Shown here piece after piece: positions 55,696 to 64,000 of a stretch of DNA of 64,000 bases; position 1 is the first letter of the stretch; each line of letters opens with the position of its first letter. The DNA is from Sutcliffiella deserti (GTDB lineage Bacteria; Bacillota; Bacilli; Bacillales; Bacillaceae_I). The translations under genes and the position numbers were made by a program. The notes beneath the pieces were generated by a model, which worked only from the letters and a program-made list of their open reading frames with translations, was not told the origin of the DNA and did not search any database. The stretch lies in contig NZ_JAIQDB010000001.1 of assembly GCF_020037475.1 (NCBI RefSeq), positions 1-64,000 on the forward strand, in the 5' to 3' direction.

Positions 55696-56547
55696 ATGAA
55701 GGTTCTAGTTAATAGTGAAATTGTGGAGCGTAAGGAAGTAAGAGTTGATATAGAGGATCGTGGATACCAATTTGGCGATGGAGTTTATGAAGTAATTAAT
55801 GTGTATAACGGTGTCCCGTTCACATTAAAGGAGCATACAACTAGACTTTATCGAAGTGCAAAAGAGGTAGGGATAGAAATAAAGGAAGAACCAGAAGTGC
55901 TGATACAGAAAATCCTCCGTGTTATAGAAAGGAATGACATGGTTAATGGCGGTTTGTACCTGCAAGTTTCAAGAGGAGTGGCACCAAGGGCACATCAATA
56001 CCCTTCAGATATAGAACCAACTTTAATTGCATATCCATTACCATACAAAGAAATGAAGCATACACGGAATGATGGTGTTTCTGTGATCACAGCTGAAGAC
56101 CTTAGGTGGCTTCGCTGTGACATTAAGAGCCTTAACCTGCTTTACAATATTATGATCAAACAAAAGGCAAATGAAGCAGGAGTGTTTGAAGCGATTTTAA
56201 TTAGAAATGGGATTGTTACGGAGGGGACATCTTCGAATGTTTTTATTGTGAAAAGAGATGAAATATTTACTCACCCAGCTAACAATTTGATACTAAGTGG
56301 AATTACAAGATCGAAGCTTTTGGAGATTTTTGATAATAATGGCTGGAAATGCAATGAGCAAGAATTCTCTAAACAGGAGCTGCTGGCGGCAGATGAGGTA
56401 TTTGTTACTTCTACAACCAGTGAGGTGGTGCCAGTTATATCAATTGATGGCACACAAGTTGGTGATGGTAAGGCTGGAAGTATGACAAAACAAATACAGC
56501 AAGCATTTTCAGAGCTTGTAAAAAGGGAAGTCACTAAAAGAGGTTAG
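55696..56547 (+). CDS. dat: D-alanine transaminase Dat
   Basis: A 283-residue fold-type IV PLP enzyme that makes D-glutamate/D-alanine for the cell wall. The start at 55696 has GGGAGGTGG upstream; a frame from 55672 lacks a site. Marks are IEDRGYQFGDGVYEV, the PLP Lys144 in RCDIKSLNLLYNI, AKQ-like KQKANEAGVFEAI, VTEGTSSNVF and LSGITRSKLLEI. The Lys position and length match known D-amino acid transaminases. It follows exoA closely. Confidence 0.92.
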   Translation: MKVLVNSEIVERKEVRVDIEDRGYQFGDGVYEVINVYNGVPFTLKEHTTRLYRSAKEVGIEIKEEPEVLIQKILRVIERNDMVNGGLYLQVSRGVAPRAHQYPSDIEPTLIAYPLPYKEMKHTRNDGVSVITAEDLRWLRCDIKSLNLLYNIMIKQKANEAGVFEAILIRNGIVTEGTSSNVFIVKRDEIFTHPANNLILSGITRSKLLEIFDNNGWKCNEQEFSKQELLAADEVFVTSTTSEVVPVISIDGTQVGDGKAGSMTKQIQQAFSELVKREVTKRG

Positions 56548-56693
56548 ATTTAAATCCTAATCGCTGGATAGCTCTTCATCTGTTTCTACTATCTTTACAC
56601 CATCTGGACAAAAACACTGGAACATGATACTTTTTAAAATACACTGAACCACATTCATAAATACTTATGGGTACTTAAAGGGAGGAATACATA

Positions 56694-57926
56694 ATGAATA
56701 GCACGTTACAATCAACCATGGAAAAATACGCTGATCTTGCAGTAAAAGTAGGGGTAAACGTACAGCCCGGACAGACACTTATTGTTAATGCCGATATAGG
56801 ATCTGCTCCTTATGTAAGACTTGTTGCAAAAAAAGCCTATGAAGCAGGAGCTAAACTTGTACAAATTGAGTGGACAGACGAAACTGTTACAAGAACTCGC
56901 TTTGATTACGCACCAGATGAGTCTTTTGAGTATTTTCCGCTGTGGAGAGCGGAAATGATGGAAAAAGCTTATGCAGAAGGATCAGCTTTGCTTGCAATCA
57001 CTTCTTTAAACCCAGACCTTTTAAAGGGAGTCGACCCACAAAAAATTGCTAACCTGCAAAAGGTAACAGGTGAAGCAACTAAAAATTCCAGAAAATATAC
57101 GATGTCAGATAAGGTAAGCTGGTCGATTGTAGCTGTTCCATCTAAAGGTTGGGCTGCAAAAGTTTTCCCTGAATTATCGGAAAAAGAACAAGAGGAAAAG
57201 TTATGGGATGCTATTTTTCACGCAACTCGAGCGAACCTGGAAGACCCTGTGAAAGCTTGGAACGAGCATAAATCTAACTTAAGCGAAAAGGTTGATTTCT
57301 TAAATGACCATAAATTCAAAGCATTACACTACCAAGCAGAAGGAACAGACCTAACCATTGAACTTGCTGAAAAGCATGTGTGGATCGGTCCTGAAAGCAT
57401 TAATGAAAAAGGGCATGCTTTTATTGCGAACATGCCAACAGAGGAAGTTTTCACCACTCCATTGAAAACAGGAGTGAATGGAAAAGTTAGTAGCTCTAAG
57501 CCTTTAAATTATGGAGGCAATTTGATTAACAATTTTTCGTTAACCTTTGAAAATGGGCGGATTATTGAAGTAGAAGCAGAAGAGGGATATGAAACACTTC
57601 AAAAGCTAGTAGAAACAGATGAAGGGTCACATTATCTTGGAGAGGTAGCTCTAGTACCTCATGATTCACCAATTTCCAACACAGATCTTATCTTCTATAA
57701 TACACTATTTGACGAAAACGCTTCGCATCACCTAGCAATAGGAAATGCATACGCATTTGCCTTGGAGGGTGGAAAAGAAATGTCTGACGAAGAGTTGGAA
57801 GCAGCAGGAGCAAATTCAAGTATTACTCATGTAGATTTCATGATAGGAACTAGTGAAATGGATATTGATGGCATTACAAAAGAAGGAGAAAGAGTTCCGC
57901 TATTTAGAAAAGGCAATTGGGCATAA
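56694..57926 (+). CDS. ampS: M29 family aminopeptidase AmpS
   Basis: A 410-residue metallo-aminopeptidase, the same length as B. subtilis AmpS. It shows the usual blocks of aminopeptidase T/AmpS: EKYADLAVKVGVNVQPGQTL, YEAGAKLVQIEWTDE, ANMPTEEVFTTP (metal-binding Glu), DEGSHYLGEVALVPHDSPI, LFDENASHHLAIGNAYAFALEGG and HVDFMIGTSEMDIDG. It trims N-terminal residues from peptides in the cytoplasm. The ATG follows GGGAGGAATAC. It ends before a strong terminator and is a single unit. Confidence 0.92.
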   Translation: MNSTLQSTMEKYADLAVKVGVNVQPGQTLIVNADIGSAPYVRLVAKKAYEAGAKLVQIEWTDETVTRTRFDYAPDESFEYFPLWRAEMMEKAYAEGSALLAITSLNPDLLKGVDPQKIANLQKVTGEATKNSRKYTMSDKVSWSIVAVPSKGWAAKVFPELSEKEQEEKLWDAIFHATRANLEDPVKAWNEHKSNLSEKVDFLNDHKFKALHYQAEGTDLTIELAEKHVWIGPESINEKGHAFIANMPTEEVFTTPLKTGVNGKVSSSKPLNYGGNLINNFSLTFENGRIIEVEAEEGYETLQKLVETDEGSHYLGEVALVPHDSPISNTDLIFYNTLFDENASHHLAIGNAYAFALEGGKEMSDEELEAAGANSSITHVDFMIGTSEMDIDGITKEGERVPLFRKGNWA

Positions 57927-57977
57927 GGTGAAAGAATAGCAAATCACAGCTACTACAATCTTGGTAATTGCTTAGAC

Positions 57978-58021
57978 TGTAGACAACCACGAGGTATTTC
58001 GAGGTTGTCTACATTTTTTTT
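57978..58021 (+). terminator. Strong Rho-independent terminator
   Basis: TGTAGACAACCACGA pairs with TCGAGGTTGTCTACA with small gaps, followed by eight T residues. Confidence 0.9.
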
Positions 58022-58089
58022 GCTTACTTGTAGGAAAAGCCCGTTGATTTCCGTTTCAGGCACACGCTATAAATATTGAATCAGCCTAT

Positions 58090-58116
58090 ACCATCTACGG
58101 GCCTCTTGCATAATGT
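58090..58116 (+). promoter_or_regulatory. Candidate SigK promoter of the yjcZ-type gene
   Basis: AC at 58090-58091 and CATAATGT at 58109-58116 are separated by 17 bp, close to the SigK pattern (AC, 17 bp, CATA). It sits 33 bp ahead of the start codon of a sporulation gene. Confidence 0.5.
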
Positions 58117-58148
58117 GTATAGTAGTTCTACATGAAGGAGGGAATTCT

Positions 58149-58241
58149 ATGTCAGGTGGCGGATACGGCGGAGGTTTTGCGTTAATTGTTGTTTTATTTA
58201 TTATTTTAATTATCGCAGGAGCAGGTGCTTTAAGATACTAA
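58149..58241 (+). CDS. YjcZ family sporulation micro-protein
   Basis: A 30-residue protein too short for usual gene callers: MSGGGYGGGFALIVVLFI then a short hydrophobic tail ending in GALRY. A Gly/Tyr-rich start and one membrane helix are the marks of the YjcZ family, whose members are made in the mother cell during sporulation. The site AAGGAGGGA is at the right distance and a SigK-like promoter lies upstream, with a terminator downstream at 58254. Function is not well known; a structural role at the spore membrane is inferred. Confidence 0.88.
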   Translation: MSGGGYGGGFALIVVLFIILIIAGAGALRY

Positions 58242-58253
58242 TTGCAACGTGAA

Positions 58254-58290
58254 AACATGATTGGAGATTTCCTCTAACCATGTTTTTTTT
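58254..58290 (+). terminator. Rho-independent terminator
   Basis: AACATGATTGGAG pairs with CTCTAACCATGTT with one mismatch, followed by eight T residues, 12 bases past the yjcZ-type gene. Confidence 0.8.
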
Positions 58291-58459
58291 ATTTCAATAA
58301 TATTAAAGTAAGGAATGTTGTTGCTGTTATTACCATTCGATTTAAATGGAGTACTCTTTAGAAGAGTATGTATAGGCAAATAATTATTTTAATTTCCCAC
58401 TTCATGATACTATATTTTCTAAACCGAAATACATAGATGACACACGAAGGGGATATCGT

Positions 58460-59626
58460 ATGAAACAAGTAATTATAGATACTTTAGAAGATCTAAGAGG
58501 AGAATTTTATGAAATAAGTACGAAAATCGGAGAGAACCCGGAATTAGGTCACGAAGAATTTGAATCCTCAAAGCTCTTGGCTGGCAAATTAAAAGAGCAT
58601 CATTTTCAAGTCAATATGGGGATCTGTGACCTGCCTACTGCTTTTGAGGCTATTTTTGATAGTGGAAAACCGGGACCTGTCATAGGGATAATGAGCGAAT
58701 ATGATGCCTTGCCGGAAATCGGACATGCATGTGGCCATAATCTTATCGGTACAATGGGAATTGCAGCAGGAATCGCCTTAAGTAAAATCCTTCCTTCGAC
58801 TGGTGGAAAGGTTGTTGTTTACGGAACTCCTGCAGAAGAAACAAAAGGTGGAAAGGTGACCATGGCGGAAAAGGGTGTGTTTAATGGACTTGATGTAGCG
58901 ATGATGGTTCATCCTCTGCACTCTTATGTGAAAAGTGGTTCTTCCCTTGCAATGGATGCAATACAGTTTGAATTTTTCGGTAAGCCGGCACATGCAGCCG
59001 CGAGTCCAGAGGATGGGATTAATGCTTTGGATGCCGTTTTGCAAACTTTTAATGGAATCAATGCGCTAAGGCAGCATGTTACTTCTGACGCTAGAATACA
59101 TGGAATAATTGCAGAAGGAGGGAAAGCAGCAAATGTTGTCCCGGACTATGCGGTGGCGCAATTTTATGTAAGAGCCGAGACAAGAAGCTATGTAAATGAA
59201 GTGGTGCAAAAGGTAAAGGCTATCGCTGAAGGAGCAGCATTAATGACTGGTGCTTCCATGAAGATGTCTAACTACGAATTGTCTTACGATAACATGGTTA
59301 CTAATAATACACTTTCTAATGTTTTTACTGATTCTTTAGTAGAATTAGGTGTAGAAGCAGAAGAAATTTCTGAATCACGAGATGGTGCTGGCTCATTAGA
59401 TATGGGAAATGTCAGTCTGGTGGTTCCTTCCATTCATCCTTATATAAAAATATGTGAAGAACGGTACACCTGTCACACACCAGAGTTCCGGGACGCAGCA
59501 CTTAGTGAACAAGGAAAAAATGCCATGATCTTAGGAGCTAAGGCAATGGCATTGGCCTCTTATAAAGTCCTTAAAGAAGCAGAGTTATTAAAGCAGATTA
59601 AAGAAGAGTTTTCTAAAGCAAAATAG
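58460..59626 (+). CDS. M20 family amidohydrolase (p-aminobenzoyl-glutamate hydrolase/ACY1L2 type)
   Basis: A 388-residue metallohydrolase. Marks are GENPELGHEEFESSKLL, GIMSEYDALPEIGHACGHN (metal His/Cys), GTPAEETKGGK (Glu-Glu), MMVHPLH and GKPAHAAASPEDGINALDA with the dimerisation domain that follows. The end has HTPEFRDAALSEQGK. This is the AbgB/ACY1L2 branch, acting on N-acylated or dipeptide-like substrates; the B. subtilis relatives are poorly known. The start follows GAAGGGGATATC. It precedes the LLM flavoprotein gene by 36 bp, so both are likely in one operon. Confidence 0.87.
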   Translation: MKQVIIDTLEDLRGEFYEISTKIGENPELGHEEFESSKLLAGKLKEHHFQVNMGICDLPTAFEAIFDSGKPGPVIGIMSEYDALPEIGHACGHNLIGTMGIAAGIALSKILPSTGGKVVVYGTPAEETKGGKVTMAEKGVFNGLDVAMMVHPLHSYVKSGSSLAMDAIQFEFFGKPAHAAASPEDGINALDAVLQTFNGINALRQHVTSDARIHGIIAEGGKAANVVPDYAVAQFYVRAETRSYVNEVVQKVKAIAEGAALMTGASMKMSNYELSYDNMVTNNTLSNVFTDSLVELGVEAEEISESRDGAGSLDMGNVSLVVPSIHPYIKICEERYTCHTPEFRDAALSEQGKNAMILGAKAMALASYKVLKEAELLKQIKEEFSKAK

Positions 59627-59662
59627 ATAAGGATACAAATAGAGAGGAGCACAACAATTAAT

Positions 59663-60670
59663 ATGACTATTAATGAAAAAAAGAACACTATCCCCTTATC
59701 TGTTCTGGATTTAGCCCCTGTAGTAGAGGGAAGCGACCCAGGACAGGCGTTTAAAAATAGCGTAGAGCTTGCTCAACTTACCGAAAAGCTCGGATATAAG
59801 CGATTCTGGTTGGCTGAACATCATAACATGGAAGGAATAGCTAGTTCCGCAACGTCTTTGGTAATCGGCCATATTGCTGGGGCCACTTCCACTATCCGTG
59901 TTGGCTCAGGTGGAATAATGCTTCCAAATCATGCGCCGTTAGTAATAGCTGAGCAGTTTGGAACATTGGAAACCTTATATCCTGGTAGAATTGATCTTGG
60001 ATTAGGAAGAGCACCAGGAAGCGATCAGTTAACTGCAGCTGCGCTTCGGAGGGAAAGAAGAAGTGGGGGAGAAGACTTTCCACAGCAGCTAGAAGAGCTT
60101 CGTTCGTATTTTCAAGCGGATGGAACGGCAAAAGTACGAGCCGTTCCTGGAGAAGGATTGGAAATTCCGGTTTGGTTACTAGGGTCAAGTGGCTTTAGTG
60201 CAAAATTATCAGCTGAACTTGGATTGCCTTTTGCTTTTGCAAGCCATTTTTCACCAGATTATACTCTGCCTGCTCTAGAGCTTTACAGAACCCGTTTCAA
60301 ACCTTCAAAAAATCTGGAAAAGCCCTACGCGATGATAGGAGTTAACGTTATTGCTGCTGATACCGATAAGCAAGCCGAGTACTTGGCAACTTCCTTGCAA
60401 CAACAATTTATTCATCTTATCCGTGGAACCCCAGGTAAGATGAAACCACCTGTTGATGATATGGATAGCATTTGGAGCCCATATGAAAAACAAGTTGTCC
60501 AACAGCAATTACGCTACACTGTTGCTGGAAGCAGTGAAACGGTAAAACAAAAGCTTCAAGCTATTCTTGAAGAAACAAAAGCAGACGAACTTATTGTAAA
60601 CACAAGCGTCTTTGACCACCAGGCACGACTAAAATCCTTTAAGATTCTTTCCAAGCTATGGAATGAGTAA
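59663..60670 (+). CDS. LLM-class flavin-dependent monooxygenase (YwcH-like)
   Basis: A 335-residue luciferase-like TIM-barrel flavoprotein. Marks are [90 protein letters not shown] and [27 protein letters not shown], which define the MsnO8/YwcH subgroup. It uses FMNH2 supplied by a reductase. The substrate is unknown. It is probably co-transcribed with the M20 hydrolase gene upstream and ends at a terminator. Confidence 0.9.
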   Translation: MTINEKKNTIPLSVLDLAPVVEGSDPGQAFKNSVELAQLTEKLGYKRFWLAEHHNMEGIASSATSLVIGHIAGATSTIRVGSGGIMLPNHAPLVIAEQFGTLETLYPGRIDLGLGRAPGSDQLTAAALRRERRSGGEDFPQQLEELRSYFQADGTAKVRAVPGEGLEIPVWLLGSSGFSAKLSAELGLPFAFASHFSPDYTLPALELYRTRFKPSKNLEKPYAMIGVNVIAADTDKQAEYLATSLQQQFIHLIRGTPGKMKPPVDDMDSIWSPYEKQVVQQQLRYTVAGSSETVKQKLQAILEETKADELIVNTSVFDHQARLKSFKILSKLWNE

Positions 60671-60676
60671 TTGTGT

Positions 60677-60711
60677 ACCTCTACTATCTAAAAAATAGTG
60701 GAGGTTTTTTA
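60677..60711 (+). terminator. Rho-independent terminator
   Basis: ACCTCTACTAT pairs with ATAGTGGAGGT around CTAAAAA, followed by T residues. Confidence 0.88.
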
Positions 60712-60812
60712 TTTCGCTTTTCGAAACTTTTTTCGAATATAGGAAGGAATCCTTGCAGCATTTGTCGAAGTAGTGGATATACATATTTTTAAAAGTATAC
60801 AAAGGAGGAATT

Positions 60813-62510
60813 ATGATGAGATTTGATGATTATCAATATAGCAGACCAAGTATGGAAGAACTGGAGACAGAATTCACACAATTACTGGAGAAATTTGAGT
60901 GTGCCGAGACTTTTGAAGTTCAGGATAAAATGATGTCAGAGATTAATGAGTACCGCTCGGAATTTGAAACTATGAGACAGCTTGTTCAAATACGCCATAC
61001 AATCGATACAATGGATGAATTCTATAAGAAGGAAAAAGATTTTTTTAATGAAGTAGGACCCGCATATAAAGGGCTTATTACCAACTATTACAAGGCTCTT
61101 ACACAGTCCAAATTCCGTCCGCAGCTTGAAGGAAAATGGGGAAAACAGTTATTTCAATTAGCAGACAGTGAATTGAAAACTTTTTCACCAGAAATTATGA
61201 AAGAACTTCAGGAAGAAAACAAATTAGTAAGCGACTATGTAAATTTACTAGCCGCTGCAAAGATATCGTATGATGGCAAAGAAAGGAATCTTTCCCAACT
61301 TACTCCCTATCATCAATCAACCGACAGAGTAGTACGGAAAGAATCTAATGAGGCAAAATACAATTTTTTCGTAGATAACGCAGATCAATTAGATGAATTA
61401 TACGACAAGCTTGTGAAGGTAAGAACAAGGATTGCAAGGAAGCTTGGATTCTCCTCGTTTACCGAATTAGCATATGCCCGCTTAGGTCGCACTGATTATG
61501 ATGCTGATATGGTTGCTAAATTCCGTGATCAAGTAAAAGAGTTTATTGTTCCTTTAGCAACAAAATTAAAACAAAAGCAACAAGAGCGTATTGGAGTGGA
61601 CACTTTAAAATATTATGACAATAGCTTTAGCTTTAAAACAGGAAATCCTGATCCTAAAGGTGATGCAGAGTGGATCGTAGAGCAAGGAAAGAAAATGTAT
61701 AAGGAAATGTCTAGTGAAACAAATGACTTTTACACCTATATGGTAGAAAATAATTTGATGGATCTTTTAAGTAAAACAGGTAAAGCAGGCGGTGGCTATT
61801 GTACCTATATCAGTAAGTATAAATCACCATACATTTTTGCTAACTTTAACGGTACTAAAGGCGATGTCCGGGTTTTAAAACATGAAGTAGGTCATGCTTT
61901 CCAAGTATTTGAGAGTCGCGGTTTTGAAGTGCCTGAATATGGCTTTCCGACTTTAGAGGCATGTGAAATCCACTCTATGAGTATGGAGTTCTTCGCTTGG
62001 CCATGGATGGAGCTATTCTTTGAAGATGATACGGATAAATATAAGTTCTCACATTTAAGCGAAGCCGTACTTTTCATTCCTTATGGAGTTGCGGTAGATG
62101 AGTTCCAACATTTTGTCTATGCAAACCCGGAAGTGACCCCACAGGAACGTAAACAGGCATGGAGAAATATTGAAAAGAAATACCTTCCACATCTAAATTA
62201 TGACGAGAATGATTACCTTGAAAACGGTGGTTTCTGGCAGCAACAAGGTCATATCTATAAAGTACCGTTCTATTATATTGACTATACATTAGCGCAAATT
62301 TGTGCTCTTCAATTCTGGAAGCGTGCCCAAGATAATCAAGAAACAGCATGGAAAGATTATTTGCATCTTTGCAAGCAAGGAGGAAGCAAGTCCTTTACAG
62401 AGTTGGTGGAAGATGCGAAATTAATTTCACCGTTTGAAGAAGGTTGTGTAAAATCGGTTATAGATGAGATAGAGCTATACTTAGACTCAATCGATGATAA
62501 AGCATTATAA
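60813..62510 (+). CDS. M3 family oligoendopeptidase (PepF-like)
   Basis: A 565-residue zinc peptidase. The ATG codons at 60813 and 60816 are both good, with AAAGGAGGAATT upstream. The catalytic helix is HEVGHAFQVF (His357, Glu358, His361) and the third ligand is probably Glu in TLEACEIHSMSMEFF. RTDYDADMVAKFRDQVKE and YIDYTLAQICALQFW are family marks. It cleaves medium-length peptides in the cytoplasm. It is a single gene followed by two terminators. Confidence 0.9.
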   Translation: MMRFDDYQYSRPSMEELETEFTQLLEKFECAETFEVQDKMMSEINEYRSEFETMRQLVQIRHTIDTMDEFYKKEKDFFNEVGPAYKGLITNYYKALTQSKFRPQLEGKWGKQLFQLADSELKTFSPEIMKELQEENKLVSDYVNLLAAAKISYDGKERNLSQLTPYHQSTDRVVRKESNEAKYNFFVDNADQLDELYDKLVKVRTRIARKLGFSSFTELAYARLGRTDYDADMVAKFRDQVKEFIVPLATKLKQKQQERIGVDTLKYYDNSFSFKTGNPDPKGDAEWIVEQGKKMYKEMSSETNDFYTYMVENNLMDLLSKTGKAGGGYCTYISKYKSPYIFANFNGTKGDVRVLKHEVGHAFQVFESRGFEVPEYGFPTLEACEIHSMSMEFFAWPWMELFFEDDTDKYKFSHLSEAVLFIPYGVAVDEFQHFVYANPEVTPQERKQAWRNIEKKYLPHLNYDENDYLENGGFWQQQGHIYKVPFYYIDYTLAQICALQFWKRAQDNQETAWKDYLHLCKQGGSKSFTELVEDAKLISPFEEGCVKSVIDEIELYLDSIDDKAL

Positions 62511-62515
62511 GTTTT

Positions 62516-62543
62516 ATAAGGCTATTTGAGAAAATAGCCTTAT
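62516..62543 (+). terminator. First of two tandem terminators
   Basis: ATAAGGCTATTT pairs with AAATAGCCTTAT around GAGA. Confidence 0.78.
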
Positions 62544-62545
62544 AG

Positions 62546-62592
62546 AAAGACCGTTTCATGTTAAAGGTTACTAACATGAAGCGGTCTTTTTA
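62546..62592 (+). terminator. Second of two tandem terminators
   Basis: AAAGACCGTTTCATGTT pairs with AACATGAAGCGGTCTTTTT, with one mismatch and a T-run. The two structures lie back to back after the M3 peptidase gene. Confidence 0.85.
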
Positions 62593-62661
62593 TAATGTTT
62601 TCTTATGAACCAAGAAGGGAATTCATCTATATACGCATTAAATGGAATGGAGGAAAGTAGG

Positions 62662-63285
62662 ATGATTAAAGCATTATTTTTGAACTGCAGTTTGAAGTCT
62701 AGTGAAGAGACTTCCAATACTCAAAGCTTAATGAATGAAGTTATTACCCATTTCGAAAAAGAGGGTGTAAAGTCTGAAACAATCAGAATCGCAGACTATC
62801 ATGTGAAATTCGGGATCTCCGAAGATGAAGGGGAGGGAGATGAATGGCCGATCATCTTTGAAAAAATAAAAACAGCAGATATACTAGTAATAGGAACACC
62901 GCTTTGGATTGGTGAAAAAAGCAGTGTCGCTACCATGGTTATGGAACGCATCTATGGTGCCAGTAGCTTAACGAATGAAAAAGGTCAATGTATCTACTAT
63001 AACAAAGTAGCTGGGACGGTCGTAACAGGAAATGAAGACGGAGCGAAACATGCTGCAAGATCGATACTTTATGGTCTTACTCACTCAGGATTTAATATTC
63101 CTCCAAATGTAGATACTTACTGGGTAGGAGAAGCAGGTCCGGGTGATTCTTATATAGATGCTGAAGGCCACAGAAATGAGTTTACAATGCAGCAGGCTAA
63201 GACTACCGCATATAACCTATTACACTTTTCCCGGATGCTCAAAGAAAACCCAATACCTGCAGAGGGCAATTTAATAGAGAACTAG
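62662..63285 (+). CDS. NAD(P)H-dependent flavodoxin-fold reductase
   Basis: A 207-residue flavoprotein when started at ATG 62662, which follows GGAGGAAAG. A longer frame from 62605 would add 19 residues (to MNQEG) but begins only 13 bases after a terminator, so its use is doubtful. The phosphate-binding loop is KALFLNCSLKSSEETSNTQSL and the flavin loops are VIGTPLWIGEKSSVATMVMERIYG and GTVVTGNEDGAKHAARSI. It belongs to the NADPH-dependent FMN reductase/flavodoxin_2 superfamily. Substrate unknown. It is a single gene with a terminator. Confidence 0.8.
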   Translation: MIKALFLNCSLKSSEETSNTQSLMNEVITHFEKEGVKSETIRIADYHVKFGISEDEGEGDEWPIIFEKIKTADILVIGTPLWIGEKSSVATMVMERIYGASSLTNEKGQCIYYNKVAGTVVTGNEDGAKHAARSILYGLTHSGFNIPPNVDTYWVGEAGPGDSYIDAEGHRNEFTMQQAKTTAYNLLHFSRMLKENPIPAEGNLIEN

Positions 63286-63302
63286 ATAGAATAGATTAAC
63301 AG

Positions 63303-63329
63303 AAGTTCGGATTATTTCCGGGCTTTTTT
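63303..63329 (+). terminator. Rho-independent terminator
   Basis: AAGTTCGGA pairs with TCCGGGCTT (two G-T pairs), followed by six T residues. Confidence 0.75.
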
Positions 63330-63473
63330 GCATTAATAGAAGGGAGGGACTTTGCTTAAGTATCGTTCTATAGCTGTTAATTTCCCAACACCTCTTTCGC
63401 TAAAGCTAGCACGGTTATTTTCATGTATTGGTTAAGGGTGCTGGAAGGAACATAAAAACGATGGATGGTGCTC

Positions 63474-63672
63474 GATGATGTACCTTTGGAGCCGAAGAAA
63501 GTACATGAAAAGGGTGATTCGCATGAGATGATGTACCTTTGGAGCCGAAGAAAGTACATGAAAAGGTGGGAGGACGAGAGATGATGTACCTTTGGAGCCG
63601 AAGAAAGTACATAAAAAGGTGGGATACCACAAGATGATGTATCATAGGGACCGAAGGAAGTACATGATGAGC
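63474..63672. repeat. 53-bp tandem repeat, right copy set
   Basis: GATGATGTACC begins at 63474, 63527 and 63580, with a diverged copy at 63633, an exact 53-bp period. Each unit has ATGTACCTTT and AAAGTACAT arms that can pair, with one bulged C, and a CTTTGGAGCCGAAG loop, then GAAAAG and about 15 variable bases. Spacing and orientation match the left copy set at 1-126. Open frames on the minus strand across it are low-complexity products of the repeat. Confidence 0.9.
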
Positions 63673-64000
63673 AATGAAACTTTTTTTGCCGGAGTTCTAA
63701 CGCAATTCTAAAATATTACTATTATTAAATAGTTTAACCACGCCCAACTTCAGCTACCAGAGACGAGTAAAATCCCCTACCTTCTAAAGTTTGCTCACTT
63801 CCAATTGTTAACACAGCTGTTCGTCCTCCTTATCTTATTCAGATGAGTCAAATACAAAAATGAGCAATATGCTTTTTTCTCCCGCTCTTTTCACTTTAAT
63901 TAAAGTGGTAAATCCTGTATCCTATACCTAATGGCTCTTATTAAGTGAAGAATTATACCTCTAGCAGGTTAGTCGTTAGAGGCGCCACCGCTTCGCGATC
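63673..64000. other. Intergenic end of the window
   Basis: No supported gene. A 16-bp perfect palindrome CACTTTAATTAAAGTG lies at 63892-63907. On the minus strand a 26-codon frame (GTG at 63814 to TAA at 63734) has AAGGAGG upstream; it is too short for a confident call. Confidence 0.45.

Noticed and set aside
63377-63645. Three overlapping 60-74 codon frames on the minus strand
   Set aside because: They read the 53-bp repeat in different frames, give repetitive Phe/Cys/Ser-rich products and have no ribosome sites.

Overview
The window is about 64 kb of low-G+C chromosomal DNA from an aerobic, spore-forming member of the Bacillaceae (Bacillus in the broad sense). The evidence is the gene set: CotX/CotW-like and YjcZ-type spore proteins, a YhcN/YlaJ lipoprotein, a SleB/CwlJ-type cell-wall hydrolase beside a YkvS-like gene, DUF3900, NrnB and AmpS. 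Strong AGGAGG ribosome binding sites, TTG/GTG starts and many short hairpin-plus-T-run terminators agree with this. I see no rRNA, tRNA, CRISPR array or prophage. I cannot name a species.

Layout. 1-4.3 kb: hairpin-bearing 53-bp repeats, a sporulation lipoprotein, an alpha/beta hydrolase, and a ykvS/ykvT-like pair whose shared terminator is split by a decayed IS3-family (IS150-type) element. 4.4-14.1 kb: methyltransferase, PQQ-type sugar dehydrogenase lipoprotein, PAS-STAS regulator, phospholipase D-like protein, hemolysin III-type protein, AI-2E-type exporter, ABC-F ATPase and cupredoxin. 14.4-21 kb: a 39-bp repeat, an HD hydrolase resembling small alarmone hydrolases, RecQ and an orphan 13-helix membrane protein. 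21-34 kb: MsrA, NrnB, DUF3900, an MFS exporter, threonine aldolase, acyl-CoA ligase, an MMPL exporter and a CotX/CotW pair. 34-49.6 kb: M20 peptidase, PfpI-type protein, oxidoreductases, CAP-domain lipoprotein, DDAH-like enzyme, BrkB/YihY protein, an SF1 helicase with a decayed PLD-like tail, a FrnE-type DsbA protein and a Ca2+-type P-ATPase. 50-54 kb: an array of ten 21-bp repeats followed by a compact fixABCX operon. 54.9-63.3 kb: ExoA, D-alanine transaminase, AmpS, YjcZ, M20 hydrolase, LLM flavoprotein, M3 oligopeptidase and a flavodoxin-fold reductase. The far end again carries the 53-bp repeat.

Most genes are single or paired units. The fixABCX operon is the clear multi-gene system: FixA/FixB form an electron-transfer flavoprotein, FixC a flavoprotein quinone oxidoreductase and FixX a ferredoxin-like partner. 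No nitrogenase gene is visible in the window. Several enzymes fit amino-acid and peptide use (two M20 enzymes, AmpS, M3 peptidase, threonine aldolase, D-alanine transaminase), but they are not one operon.

The window is rich in non-coding repeats: the 53-bp unit at both ends, a 39-bp unit, a 21-bp array, three G+C-rich MITE-like elements with TGTTGAT/ATCAACA-type ends, and a short dispersed GCAACAATC motif. These, the IS inside a terminator loop, and several small genes were the main results of the hunt. I did not find a convincing wholly new biological system.
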